From: Rhodospirillales bacterium URHD0017
Lineage (GTDB): Bacteria; Pseudomonadota; Alphaproteobacteria; Reyranellales; Reyranellaceae
Assembly: GCA_900110395.1 (NCBI GenBank)
Contig: FODP01000004.1
Coordinates: 154,951-218,950 of the forward strand
Reading direction: 5' to 3'
DNA length: 64,000 bases
Positions 54,960 to 62,864 of the stretch are shown one piece after another; position 1 is the stretch's first letter, and every line of letters starts with the position of its first letter. Below the pieces are notes generated by a model that worked only from the letters and a program-made list of their open reading frames with translations, was not told the DNA's origin and did no database searches. The position numbers and the translations under genes are program-made.

Positions 54960-55481
54960 CTAGAGCCTTTCAATGACCTGGTCGGCCGGCAGAGCGGCCA
55001 GCAGAACAGATATGGTGACTCCGGTCCGCGGATGCTGCCAGTCCGGTGCCAGGTCGGCCAGCGGCCTCAGGACGAAGGCTCTGTTTTCCATCCGCGGATG
55101 AGGCAGCGTCGCCTTCCCGGGCCCGCCGGCGCTAATTTCTCCAGAAAAATCAAGTAGATCGAGGTCGATCAGGCGCGCGGCGTTGGGCACGGTTCGGACG
55201 CGCCCGAAGGCATCTTCGACGTCGTGCAGGCGCGCCAACAGGGCGTCAGGTCCCAGGTCCGTCGCGATCTCGGCCACGGCGTTGACGAACCAGGGCTGGT
55301 CCGAGGCCGGTACAGGGGCCGTCCGGTACCAGGGTGAGACCCGCCGGATGACGACGCCCCGGCGGCCCAATTCCTCCAGCGCAGCCTCCAAAACCCGCCG
55401 GGGAGGCCCATATTCGGGATGTTCGAGGTTCGCCCCGAGAGCGATGAAGATCGGTGACCGTCCGGTGTTTTCCACCAGCAA
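54960..55481 (-). CDS. folK: 2-amino-4-hydroxy-6-hydroxymethyldihydropteridine diphosphokinase
   Basis: A 173-residue HPPK. IFIALGANLEHPEYGPPR (about 11-28), VSPWYRTAPVPASDQPWFVNAVAEI (about 48-72) and the metal/ATP loop ARLIDLDLLDF followed by LPHPRMENRAFVLRPLADLAP are the complete signature set. It pyrophosphorylates the pterin in folate synthesis. No ATG lies near; TTG 55481 or GTG 55475 are the possible starts, with ggag just upstream. folP and folB are not adjacent. Confidence 0.92.
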   Translation of the reverse strand: MLVENTGRSPIFIALGANLEHPEYGPPRRVLEAALEELGRRGVVIRRVSPWYRTAPVPASDQPWFVNAVAEIATDLGPDALLARLHDVEDAFGRVRTVPNAARLIDLDLLDFSGEISAGGPGKATLPHPRMENRAFVLRPLADLAPDWQHPRTGVTISVLLAALPADQVIERL

Positions 55482-55530
55482 ATGGCTCCAAGCCCTTGTG
55501 ATTTATAGGATAATAGCTTAGACTTAAGAC

Positions 55531-55580
55531 GCTGTAGGAGGGGTGTGGGTTACGTAGCTCCTGCAGCTAAATAAATTTTT
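55531..55580 (+). promoter_or_regulatory. Terminator-like hairpin in the leader of the NYN gene
   Basis: gctgtaggag at 55531-55540 can pair with ctcctgcagc at 55558-55567 (one G-U pair) and is followed by taaataaattttt. It sits 40 bp before the NYN gene start, with AT-rich sequence (ttataggataat at 55503-55514) before it that could be a promoter. It may attenuate transcription into the gene, or end a short leader RNA. Confidence 0.45.
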
Positions 55581-55619
55581 CGCTCCCTCTGCGCATATTC
55601 TGAAAAAGGATTAACCGCC

Positions 55620-56237
55620 ATGAAAGGCAATTTCTACGAGAACGAGCGTGTCGCGCTCTTCATCGACGGCGCCAACCTCTACTCGGCCGCCCGGGCTCTG
55701 GGCTTCGACATCGACTACCGCCGCCTGCTCAAGGTCTTCCGCGAGAAGGGTCATCTGGTTCGCGCCTACTACTACACGGCCCTGGTCGAGGATCAGGAGT
55801 ATTCGCCGATCCGGCCGCTGATCGATTGGCTGGACTACAACGGCTACACGATGGTGACCAAGCCGACCAAGGAATTCACCGACGCCATGGGCCGCCGCAA
55901 GATCAAGGGCAACATGGACATCGAGCTGGCCATCGACGTGCTGGAGATGGCCGAGCACCTGGACCACGTGATCCTGTTCTCCGGCGACGGCGACTTCCGC
56001 CGGCTGGTCGAGGCCGTGCAGCGCAAGGGTCTGCGCGTCTCGGTGGTCAGCACCATAAAATCCTCGCCGCCGATGGTGGCCGACGAGCTGCGCCGCCAGG
56101 CCGACGACTTCATCGAGCTCTCGGAGCTGGCGCCGCTGATCGCGCGCAATCCGTCGGAGCGCCCGCAACGGCCGGCCGTCGCCAACGGCGATCTCGGCGA
56201 GGACCATGCGCCCGAGCACCTGATGCGGTCGGCTTAA
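55620..56237 (+). CDS. NYN domain protein (LabA/DUF88 family)
   Basis: A 205-residue protein with a PIN-like NYN nuclease fold. The acidic residues expected for metal binding are in ALFIDGANLYSAAR (about 11-24), GNMDIELAIDVLEM (about 98-111) and LFSGDGDFRRLVEAV (about 119-133). Relatives cleave or bind RNA or act as clock-related LabA factors. aaaagga precedes the ATG. It is followed after 6 bp by the uracil-DNA glycosylase gene, so both may be co-transcribed. Confidence 0.88.
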   Translation: MKGNFYENERVALFIDGANLYSAARALGFDIDYRRLLKVFREKGHLVRAYYYTALVEDQEYSPIRPLIDWLDYNGYTMVTKPTKEFTDAMGRRKIKGNMDIELAIDVLEMAEHLDHVILFSGDGDFRRLVEAVQRKGLRVSVVSTIKSSPPMVADELRRQADDFIELSELAPLIARNPSERPQRPAVANGDLGEDHAPEHLMRSA

Positions 56238-56243
56238 CGGTAC

Positions 56244-56891
56244 GTGGCTGCGTCGCCTTTCGAAGAGCCGCCGCTCGACTGTCCGCGTTGCCCCAGGCTC
56301 GTCGCCTTCCGGCACGAGCTGCAGGGCCAATATCCTGACTGGAAGAATGCGCCGGTCCGTTCGTTCGGCGCCATCGACGCGCGCCTGCTGATCGTCGGCC
56401 TCGCGCCCGGCATGCGCGGCGCCAACCGCACGGGCCGGCCGTTCACCGGCGATTATGCCGGCGATCTTCTGTACTCGACGCTGCTGAAGTACGGCTTCGC
56501 GCAAGGCGTCTACAAGGCCGATCCCAACGACGGACTGCGCCTGGTCGATGCGCGCATCGCCAACGCCGTGCGCTGCCTGCCGCCGGAGAACAAGCCGCTG
56601 CCGGTCGAGTTCACGCAGTGCCGGCCGTTCTTGCAGGCCGAGATCGCGGTGATGCCGGGGCTGAAGGTGATCGTGGCGCTGGGCAAGGGTGCCCACGACC
56701 AAGTGTTGCGCGCGCTGACGGTGCGGCCGGCGGGCAGCTATCCCTTCATCCACGGCCGGCTGCATGCACTGCCCACCGGCCTCACGCTCGCCGACAGCTA
56801 CCACTGCTCCCGCTACAACACGAACACCGGCCGGCTGACGACCGAGATGTTCCACGACGTGTTCGAGAGCGTGCGCAAGGCACTCAAGTAG
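56244..56891 (+). CDS. Uracil-DNA glycosylase, family 5 (UdgB type)
   Basis: A 215-residue DNA repair glycosylase. Iron-sulfur cysteines begin with CPRCPRL (C13, C16) and continue at C75-like positions (NAVRCLPPENKPL). Motif 1 is GLAPGMRGANRTGRPFTGDYAG at about 52-73, which has A-P rather than E-P as in family 4, and motif 2 is DSYHCSRYNT near residue 186. These fit UdgB, which removes uracil and hypoxanthine. The start is GTG 56244, 6 bp after the NYN gene. Confidence 0.88.
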   Translation: MAASPFEEPPLDCPRCPRLVAFRHELQGQYPDWKNAPVRSFGAIDARLLIVGLAPGMRGANRTGRPFTGDYAGDLLYSTLLKYGFAQGVYKADPNDGLRLVDARIANAVRCLPPENKPLPVEFTQCRPFLQAEIAVMPGLKVIVALGKGAHDQVLRALTVRPAGSYPFIHGRLHALPTGLTLADSYHCSRYNTNTGRLTTEMFHDVFESVRKALK

Positions 56892-56927
56892 CGAAGCGCG
56901 GACCGCGGGCCTCCGGCCCGCTCAAGT

Positions 56928-56986
56928 GGAGCGCGGACCTCCAGGTCCGCTCACGAGCATGATGCGGACCTGGAGGTCCGCGCTCC
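56928..56986. repeat. Inverted repeat of the gcggacctggaggtccgc type
   Basis: Perfect 23-base arms at 56928-56950 and 56964-56986, each itself nearly palindromic, with a 13-base loop. A partial further unit (gcgcggaccgcgggcctccggcccgc) lies at 56896-56921. It occupies the 137 bp between convergent genes and may act as a two-way terminator. Confidence 0.88.
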
Positions 56987-57028
56987 GAAGAGCATGAGCG
57001 CGCGAGGACGCGCGCAGTCCGCGTATGA

Positions 57029-57505
57029 CTAAAGCGCCTTCTCGATCGCGCCGGTGATCTCGCTCGAGCCCGGCCGCACGCGGCTCGGCCAGGCGCCCTG
57101 CAGGCTGCCGTCCTTGCCGATCAGGTACTTGTGGAAGTTCCACTTGGGCGCCGCCCCCTCGCCCGCTTCCTGGGCGATCCATTGATAGAGCGCGTGGGCA
57201 TCCGGCCCGATCACCTTCTGCTTCGACGTGAGCGGGAACTTCACGCCGTACATGCTCTCGCAGAACTTGGCGATCTCCGGCTCGGTGCGCGGCTCCTGGG
57301 CACCGAAGTCGTTGGACGGCACGCCCAGCACCACCAGGCCCTTGGGTCCGTAGGTCTCGTGCAGCTTCTCGAGGTCGGTGTATTGCGGCGTGAACCCGCA
57401 ATACGACGCGACATTCACCACCAGCACCGGCTTGCCGGCCAGGCTCTTCATGTCGAGCGGCTTGTTGTCGATGGTGGTGAAGGTGAAGTCGTGTGCCGAT
57501 GCCAT
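57029..57505 (-). CDS. Glutathione peroxidase family protein
   Basis: A 158-residue thiol peroxidase. The catalytic set is complete: C36 in NVASYCGFTPQY, Q70 in PSNDFGAQEPR, and W122-N123 in KWNFHKYLIG. A second cysteine (FCES, C82) could be the resolving residue, as in thioredoxin-dependent members. It reduces peroxides in the cytoplasm. It is 1 bp downstream of the sulfite-oxidase-fold gene, so both are in one transcript. Confidence 0.92.
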   Translation of the reverse strand: MASAHDFTFTTIDNKPLDMKSLAGKPVLVVNVASYCGFTPQYTDLEKLHETYGPKGLVVLGVPSNDFGAQEPRTEPEIAKFCESMYGVKFPLTSKQKVIGPDAHALYQWIAQEAGEGAAPKWNFHKYLIGKDGSLQGAWPSRVRPGSSEITGAIEKAL

Positions 57506-57506
57506 G

Positions 57507-58181
57507 TCAGCCCTCCTCGTTGTATCTCTGTTCCAGCCACGGATCGCCGCAATTGTGATAGCCGCGCACTTCCCAGAAGCCCGGCTTGTCGTGCACCGAG
57601 AATTCGATGCGCTTGATCCACTTGGCGCTCTTCCAGAAATAGAGTTTTGGGATCACCACGCGCAAGGGTCCGCCATGCTCGCGGCTGATCGCCTCGCCGT
57701 TCCAGCTCCAGGCCAGCATCACGTCGTCGGCCGAAAAATCGGCCAGCGGCACGTTGGTCGTATACGTGTCGTAGGAGTGGAAGATCACGTGCTGCGCGGA
57801 CGCCTTCGGCTTCACGAGCTTCAGGAGATCGCGCGCGCTCACGCCCTCCCACTTGTTGTCATAGCGCGACCAGGCAGTGACGCAGTGGATGTCGGTTACC
57901 AGCGTGGTCTTGGGCAGGTCGGTGAACTCGCCCCATTTCCAAGTCGTGGGAGCCTCGACCTCGCCATCGACGAACAGGCGCCAGGCGTGGGTCGGGATCT
58001 CCGGCTGGATGCCGAGATCGAGCACCGGCCAGTTCTCGACCTGGCGCTGGCCGGGCGGCAGACGTTGTGAGTGGGCCGCCGTCTTGCCCGTCAGCAAGCG
58101 GCCACTCTCGGCCCACTTCTGCTTGCTGTCCAAAAGCTTGGTCTTGAGCTTGCCGAACAGGGTGACGTCGTCGTCTGACAT
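57507..58181 (-). CDS. Sulfite-oxidase-like molybdopterin oxidoreductase
   Basis: A 224-residue protein with the SuoX/YedY molybdopterin domain. The Mo-ligand cysteine is C100 in VTDIHCVTAWSRYDNKWEGV; HGGPLRVVIPKLYFWKSAKW (about 168-187) is the other hallmark. It has no signal peptide and no dimerisation domain, like the cytoplasmic short form. ATG 58181 was chosen because the upstream extension overlaps the ligase gene. It lies between an acyl-CoA ligase gene (8 bp) and the peroxidase gene (1 bp). Confidence 0.9.
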   Translation of the reverse strand: MSDDDVTLFGKLKTKLLDSKQKWAESGRLLTGKTAAHSQRLPPGQRQVENWPVLDLGIQPEIPTHAWRLFVDGEVEAPTTWKWGEFTDLPKTTLVTDIHCVTAWSRYDNKWEGVSARDLLKLVKPKASAQHVIFHSYDTYTTNVPLADFSADDVMLAWSWNGEAISREHGGPLRVVIPKLYFWKSAKWIKRIEFSVHDKPGFWEVRGYHNCGDPWLEQRYNEEG

Positions 58182-58189
58182 GACTTCCT

Positions 58190-59725
58190 TCAGATGCTGC
58201 GGCCCGCCTTCTCCCAATATGGGTTGCGCAGCTTGCGTTTGAAGATCTTGCCCGAATCCTCGCGCGGCAGGGCCGCGCTGAACTCGACGACCTTCGGCAC
58301 CTTGTAGCGCGCCAGGTGTTGGCCGAGGTAGCCCCTGACGGCTGCCGCATCAATCGCCGAGCCGACCTGCGGCTCGACATGGGCGCAGATCTGCTCGCCG
58401 AACTCCTCGTCGGGAATGCCGAACACCGCGCAATCGCGCACGCCCGGCATCTGGATCAGCACCGCCTCGATCTCGGCCGGGTAGATGTTGACGCCGCCCG
58501 AGATGATCATGTCGCGCTTGCGGTCGCACAGGAACACGTAGCCGTCGGCGTCCTGGTAGCCGACGTCGCCCACCGTCACGAGATCGCCCAGCGCGATCTC
58601 GCGGCGCTTGGCATCGTCGTTGTTGTAGGTGAACTCGGCGAGGTGCGGCCCGCGCAGGTAGATCTCGCCGACCTCGCCCTGCTTCACGTCACGGCCCTGC
58701 TCGTCGATAATGCGCATCACCGCACCCTCGACGACGCGGCCCACGGTGCCGGGCTTGGCGAGCGCCTGCTCGGAATTATGCCAGACCACGATGCCGGTCT
58801 CGGTAGCCCCGTAGTACTCGTTGATGACCGGTCCCCACCAGTCGATCATCTGGCGCTTCACCGCCGGTGCGCAGGGTGCGGCGCCATGAGTGATGAAGCG
58901 CAGTGACGAGAGATCGTATTGCCGCTTCACCTCGTCGGGCAGGCGCAGCAGGCGCACGAACATGGTGGGCACGATGTGCATGTGGCTGACCTTGTGCCGG
59001 TCGATCAGCCGCAGCATGTCCTCGGCGTCGAAGCGGGGCTGCAGCACCATGTGCAAGCCGAGCCGCGCGCTGCCCATGCCGTAGGCCGCTGGCGCCGAAT
59101 GGTACATCGGTCCGTTCATCATCACGACGATCGAGGGATCGGCCTTGACGCCCCAGTACTTGGCGGCCTCGCCCGCCGCCAGCGCCTGTAGTTCGGGCGA
59201 AGCGGGCTTGCGGCGCACGCCCTTGGGCCGGCCGGTCGTGCCGGAGGTATAGATCATGCTGCCGCGCGCCGCCTTGGGCGGCTCGGCATTCGGCGCATGG
59301 CGCGCGACGAACGCATCCCAGGTCTCGATGCCTTCGGGTGCGCGCCGCTTCTCGGTTGGCACGTTGTAGGCGGCGGCGATCTCCTCCGGCGTCGGCACCA
59401 CGAGCACCTTCACGTTTGCCGGCACGCCGGCCGCGATCTGGGCGAACAGATCGCTGTGCGCCACCAGCACCTTGGCGGCACTGTCGGCCAGGATGTAGCC
59501 CGCCTCCTCCGGCGTGAAATGCCAGTTGATCGGCACGCCATAGATACCGAGCTGGCCCGCCGCCATGTTGACCTCGAAGGTCGGGAAGTCGTTGCGCAGC
59601 ATCAGGGCGACGCTGTCGTCCTCGCCGAGGCCGAGGGCGGCGAATCCGCTGGCGCCGCGCGCAGCGTTGGCCTGGATGTCTGCCCAGCTCCGGAAGCGCT
59701 CGCCTGCCGTCACGCCCGCTGTCAT
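58190..59725 (-). CDS. Acyl-CoA synthetase (AMP-binding enzyme)
   Basis: A 511-residue adenylate-forming ligase. The phosphate loop MIYTSGTTGRPKGVRRK lies near residue 155, ATETG near 312, and the adenylate aspartate in VGDVGYQDADGYVFLCDRKRDMIISGG at about 382-408. The C-terminal lysine is in REDSGKIFKRKLR. It activates a carboxylic acid as acyl-CoA. Its ATG overlaps the stop of the TetR gene by 4 bases. The frame is open far upstream, but that part overlaps tetR and the dehydrogenase gene and is rejected. Confidence 0.92.
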   Translation of the reverse strand: MTAGVTAGERFRSWADIQANAARGASGFAALGLGEDDSVALMLRNDFPTFEVNMAAGQLGIYGVPINWHFTPEEAGYILADSAAKVLVAHSDLFAQIAAGVPANVKVLVVPTPEEIAAAYNVPTEKRRAPEGIETWDAFVARHAPNAEPPKAARGSMIYTSGTTGRPKGVRRKPASPELQALAAGEAAKYWGVKADPSIVVMMNGPMYHSAPAAYGMGSARLGLHMVLQPRFDAEDMLRLIDRHKVSHMHIVPTMFVRLLRLPDEVKRQYDLSSLRFITHGAAPCAPAVKRQMIDWWGPVINEYYGATETGIVVWHNSEQALAKPGTVGRVVEGAVMRIIDEQGRDVKQGEVGEIYLRGPHLAEFTYNNDDAKRREIALGDLVTVGDVGYQDADGYVFLCDRKRDMIISGGVNIYPAEIEAVLIQMPGVRDCAVFGIPDEEFGEQICAHVEPQVGSAIDAAAVRGYLGQHLARYKVPKVVEFSAALPREDSGKIFKRKLRNPYWEKAGRSI

Positions 59726-60354
59726 CGCTTCTTCCCTGGCTTCTTGGCCGGTCTCGCCGGCGCTGCGCCCTTCAACATCAGCGCGCCATGGAAGTTCGCC
59801 AGCGTCCGGTAGTCCGGAGCATGTACCAGCATGCCGGCCTGCTGCAACATCACCAGCCCGTGCGTGGCCGCCCACATCGCATAGCCGAACATCGTTGGAT
59901 CGACATCGATCACGCCGGCCTTGACCAGGCTCTCGGCGGTGCGGGTGATGTACGTGGCCGCACGGTCGGCTTGCGGGCCGAGATCGGGATGGCTGTCGTC
60001 GATCGGCGCGTTGATGTCGAACATGATGCGATAGGCATGCGGGTTCTTCATGGCGAAGCGGTAGTACGCCTCGCCGGTGCGCTGCGCCCGTACCGCCGGA
60101 TCGTCGGGCGCATCGACCAACGCCGCTTCCAGCGCGTCGGCGAACTTCGCAAAGGCCTGGCCGCGCACCGTCGCCAGGATGTCGGCCTTGTCCTTGAAGT
60201 AGCGGTACGGCGTCTTGGGGCTGCAGCCCAGCGCCTCGGCAAGCTGGCGCATGGTGACGCCCTCGTAGCCGTGGCGGGCGAAGCGTTCGGTCGCGACCTT
60301 GCACAGCTCGGCGCGGAAGTCGGCGATGTCCTGTTCGGTGAGATAGCGCGGCAT
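59722..60354 (-). CDS. TetR-family transcriptional regulator
   Basis: A 210-residue repressor. The helix-turn-helix lies at about 30-50 (YEGVTMRQLAEALGCSPKTPYRYF), the standard TetR pattern. The C-terminal ligand domain (about 80-200) carries a lysine-rich tail. A perfect 25-base palindrome lies immediately upstream of the start, so it probably represses its own operon (TetR, ligase, sulfite-oxidase-like, peroxidase) and perhaps the dehydrogenase gene. The ligand is likely an acyl-CoA, given the neighbours. Confidence 0.92.
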   Translation of the reverse strand: MPRYLTEQDIADFRAELCKVATERFARHGYEGVTMRQLAEALGCSPKTPYRYFKDKADILATVRGQAFAKFADALEAALVDAPDDPAVRAQRTGEAYYRFAMKNPHAYRIMFDINAPIDDSHPDLGPQADRAATYITRTAESLVKAGVIDVDPTMFGYAMWAATHGLVMLQQAGMLVHAPDYRTLANFHGALMLKGAAPARPAKKPGKKR

Positions 60355-60356
60355 GG

Positions 60357-60381
60357 TTTACGTACACAGTGTGTACGTAAA
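60357..60381. promoter_or_regulatory. Perfect 12-1-12 operator palindrome for the TetR regulator
   Basis: tttacgtacaca-g-tgtgtacgtaaa is a perfect inverted repeat of 12 bases around one central base. It begins 3 bp upstream of the tetR start codon and ends 21 bp after the end of the dehydrogenase gene. Its length and position fit a TetR-family operator that controls tetR and the genes behind it. Confidence 0.8.
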
Positions 60382-60402
60382 CGCCCCGTCGGTCAAATTC
60401 CC

Positions 60403-61575
60403 CTATGCGGTCTCGGCGAACAGCTCGCGGCCGATCAGCATGCGGCGGATCTCGCTGGTGCCGGCGCCGATCTCGTAGAGCTTGGCGTCGCGCAGCAGGC
60501 GGCCTGTCGGATAGTCGTTGATGTAGCCGTTGCCGCCCAGAAGCTGGATGGCGTCGAGCGCGACCAGCGTCGCCTTCTCGGCGGCGTAGAGGATGGCGCC
60601 GGCCGAATCCTTGCGCGTGGTCTGGCCGCGGTCGCACGCCTTGGCAACGGCGTACACATAGGCCTTGCAGGCGTTCATGGTGGTATACATGTCGGCGAGC
60701 TTGCCCTGCACCAGCTGGAACTCGCCGATCGCCTGGCCGAACTGCTTGCGCTCGTGGACGTAGGGCACCACGACGTCCATCGCCGCCTGCATGATGCCGA
60801 GCGGTCCCGCCGCCAGCACGGCACGCTCGTAGTCGAGCCCGCTCATCAGTACGTTGACGCCCTTGCCGACCTGGCCCAGCACGTTCTCGGCCGGGATCTC
60901 GCAATCCTCGAATACCAGCTCGCCGGTCGAGGAGCCGCGCATGCCCATCTTGTCGAGCTTCTGGGCGACCTTGAAGCCTTTGCGGTCGGTCTCGACGATG
61001 AAGGTGGTGATGCCGCGCGACCCGGCGGCGGGATCGGTCTTGGCGTAGACCACGACCACCTGGGCGTCGGGGCTGTTGGTGATCCACATCTTGGTGCCGT
61101 TCAGCACGTAGCGGTCGCCCTTCTTGTCGGCGCGCAGCTTCATGGAGACGACGTCGGAGCCCGCGCCCGATTCGCTCATGGCCAGGCTGCCGACATGCTC
61201 GCCGGAGATGAGCTTCGGGAGAAAGCGCTTCTTCTGCTCGTCGGTGCCGTTGCGGCGGATCTGGTTGACGCAAAGGTTGGAATGGGCGCCGTAGCTGAGG
61301 CCGACGGCGGCCGAGGCGCGGCTCACCTCCTCGACGGCGATGACGTGCTCGAGATAGCCCAGCCCCGAGCCGCCATACTCCTCCTCCACGGTGATGCCGT
61401 GCAGGCCGAGCTCGCCCATCCTGGGCCACAGCTCGCGCGGGAAGCGGTCGGTCTTGTCGAGCTCGGCGGCGATCGGCGCCACCTGGTCGGCGGAGAAGCG
61501 CTGGACCTGCTCGCGCAGGGCGTCGGCGGTCTCGCCCAGACCGAAATCGAACGGCGGCATTGCGTTGGGGATCAT
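60403..61575 (-). CDS. Isovaleryl-CoA dehydrogenase-like acyl-CoA dehydrogenase
   Basis: A 390-residue FAD enzyme. FAD and substrate motifs are [33 protein letters not shown] and [13 protein letters not shown]; the C terminus RMLIGRELF is also conserved. The putative base is E250 in [11 protein letters not shown], the position used by isovaleryl-CoA dehydrogenases rather than the C-terminal glutamate of others. It would act in leucine or branched acyl-CoA breakdown. The TetR gene lies 48 bp downstream, separated by the operator. Confidence 0.9.
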   Translation of the reverse strand: MIPNAMPPFDFGLGETADALREQVQRFSADQVAPIAAELDKTDRFPRELWPRMGELGLHGITVEEEYGGSGLGYLEHVIAVEEVSRASAAVGLSYGAHSNLCVNQIRRNGTDEQKKRFLPKLISGEHVGSLAMSESGAGSDVVSMKLRADKKGDRYVLNGTKMWITNSPDAQVVVVYAKTDPAAGSRGITTFIVETDRKGFKVAQKLDKMGMRGSSTGELVFEDCEIPAENVLGQVGKGVNVLMSGLDYERAVLAAGPLGIMQAAMDVVVPYVHERKQFGQAIGEFQLVQGKLADMYTTMNACKAYVYAVAKACDRGQTTRKDSAGAILYAAEKATLVALDAIQLLGGNGYINDYPTGRLLRDAKLYEIGAGTSEIRRMLIGRELFAETA

Positions 61576-61606
61576 GATTTTCCTCTACAAACTCCGCCTC
61601 ACGTCG

Positions 61607-61956
61607 TCACTTCGGGTCTTCGATCTTGACGTTGATGCCGATCAGCTTCCATTCGCCGTCGGACGGGATGAAGGCGAGATCGAAATTGATCCGCAGCGGC
61701 TCGGTTGGGAAGTGTCCTTTCACCTGCAGCCTGCCCTCGTCGTCAACCTTGGGCGCCGGGTCGTAGGCGGGCTTCAGGGCGGCGATGACGTCGAAGTCGA
61801 CGTGCTTCTTGTTGAACTCCTGGAACCGCCGCGCCAACCGCTCGACCGGGAACTGCTCGCGGAACGGCTTGGAGAGCTTGGCGTGGAAGACCTCGTAGTT
61901 GCCGGTGACGTTGGCATAAGCGCCATCACGGCCAGCATGCGCACGATCGTCGTCAT
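61607..61956 (-). pseudogene. Small protein of unknown function, frameshift near the N terminus
   Basis: ATG 61956 has a strong ggggaggagg site and codes MTTIVRMLAVMAL, the start of a signal peptide, but that frame then leads nowhere. The neighbouring frame carries a coherent protein from AYANVTGNYEVFHAKLSKPF to the end (FIPSDGEWKLIGINVKIEDPK), about 100 residues. The break lies near 61918-61922; the hydrophobic core is also short, so more than one base may be missing. I do not recognise the family; the ending resembles small periplasmic proteins with NTF2-like folds. Confidence 0.55.
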
Positions 61957-62010
61957 CGGGCCTCCTCCCCGGCCGGACGATAGCCCGCTGGAGGCGCCCT
62001 GCGAAGCCGC

Positions 62011-62790
62011 TCACGCCGCGCCGCGCAGAACGGCCGACGACGCGCGCAGCACGGCGGCCGAGGCGCGTCGCATCTCATCGCCGAACCAGGCCGCAAGCCG
62101 CGGCTCGCCGTGGCCTGCGCGCGCCGCGTCGATGCGTTCGAGCTCGGCGGCGCGCAATTCCCGCTTGGTGGTAGCGAAGGCTTGCGGCGGCAGCGTGGCG
62201 TGGCGCTCGGCCTGGGCGATGGCGCGCGCCAGCAGGACCTCGGCCGGCACACGCTCGTCGACGATGGCGAGCGCCTCGGCTGACGCGGCGTCGATCGTCT
62301 CGCCAAGCAGGACCAGCCGGCGCGCCGCCGACGGCGAGAGTTCGGCGCGCGCGATCGCCAGCGGCGCCACGGGATAGGTCACGCCCACGCGGACTTCCGC
62401 GAGGCTGATCTGCAGCGGCACGTCCGCCACGATCCGCCAATCGGCGCACAACGCCAGGATCAGCCCGCCGGCGATGGCATGGCCATTGACCGCCGCCACC
62501 AGGGGCTTCGGCCAGCCGTAGAGCGTGCCGAAGCCGTCGTTCAGCGCATCGACCAGCCGCCGCTGGCCGAGGCGATCGAGGCTGGGCGTCGTCTTGAGAT
62601 TGAGGCCGGCAGAGAAAGCCGGGCCGTCGGCCGCGATCACCGCGGTACGGACGGCGCGATCGGCTGCCAGACCTTCGAACAAGGTGGCAAGCTTCTCGAG
62701 CAACGCCGCATCCATGGCGTTGATGGGCGGGTCAGTGAGGGTGACGACGGCAATGCCGGCGCCCGCGACGGTGAGGTTGAGGCTGGACAT
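62011..62790 (-). CDS. Enoyl-CoA hydratase/isomerase family protein
   Basis: A 259-residue crotonase-fold enzyme. The oxyanion-hole motifs are FSAGLNLKT (about 57-65) and AVNGHAIAGGLILALCADWRI (about 99-119). The two glutamates of true enoyl-CoA hydratases are not evident in the usual place, where the sequence reads SLAEVRVGVTYPV with one glutamate, so it may be an isomerase or another crotonase. It is divergent from the LysR regulator at 62865 with 74 bp between starts. Confidence 0.87.
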   Translation of the reverse strand: MSSLNLTVAGAGIAVVTLTDPPINAMDAALLEKLATLFEGLAADRAVRTAVIAADGPAFSAGLNLKTTPSLDRLGQRRLVDALNDGFGTLYGWPKPLVAAVNGHAIAGGLILALCADWRIVADVPLQISLAEVRVGVTYPVAPLAIARAELSPSAARRLVLLGETIDAASAEALAIVDERVPAEVLLARAIAQAERHATLPPQAFATTKRELRAAELERIDAARAGHGEPRLAAWFGDEMRRASAAVLRASSAVLRGAA

Positions 62791-62816
62791 GTCGCCAGCC
62801 TACGCGTCGCAGCGGC

Positions 62817-62862
62817 ATAGATGAAATCGATTGTTTCTTTCTCAACTATTGTCATCATCTAT
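62817..62862. promoter_or_regulatory. Inverted repeat in the divergent crotonase/LysR promoter
   Basis: atagatga at 62817-62824 and tcatctat at 62855-62862 are perfect 8-base inverted copies 30 bp apart, framing an AT-rich segment (gattgtttctttctcaactattg). It lies between divergent starts, where LysR regulators normally bind, and is the probable control region of both genes. Confidence 0.45.
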
Positions 62863-62864
62863 CG

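Noticed and set aside
59726..61429. A long N-terminal extension of the acyl-CoA ligase through tetR and the dehydrogenase gene
   Set aside because: The extension overlaps two well-supported genes on the same strand and reads as low-complexity R/G-rich sequence; the ATGA overlap at 59725 fixes the start.
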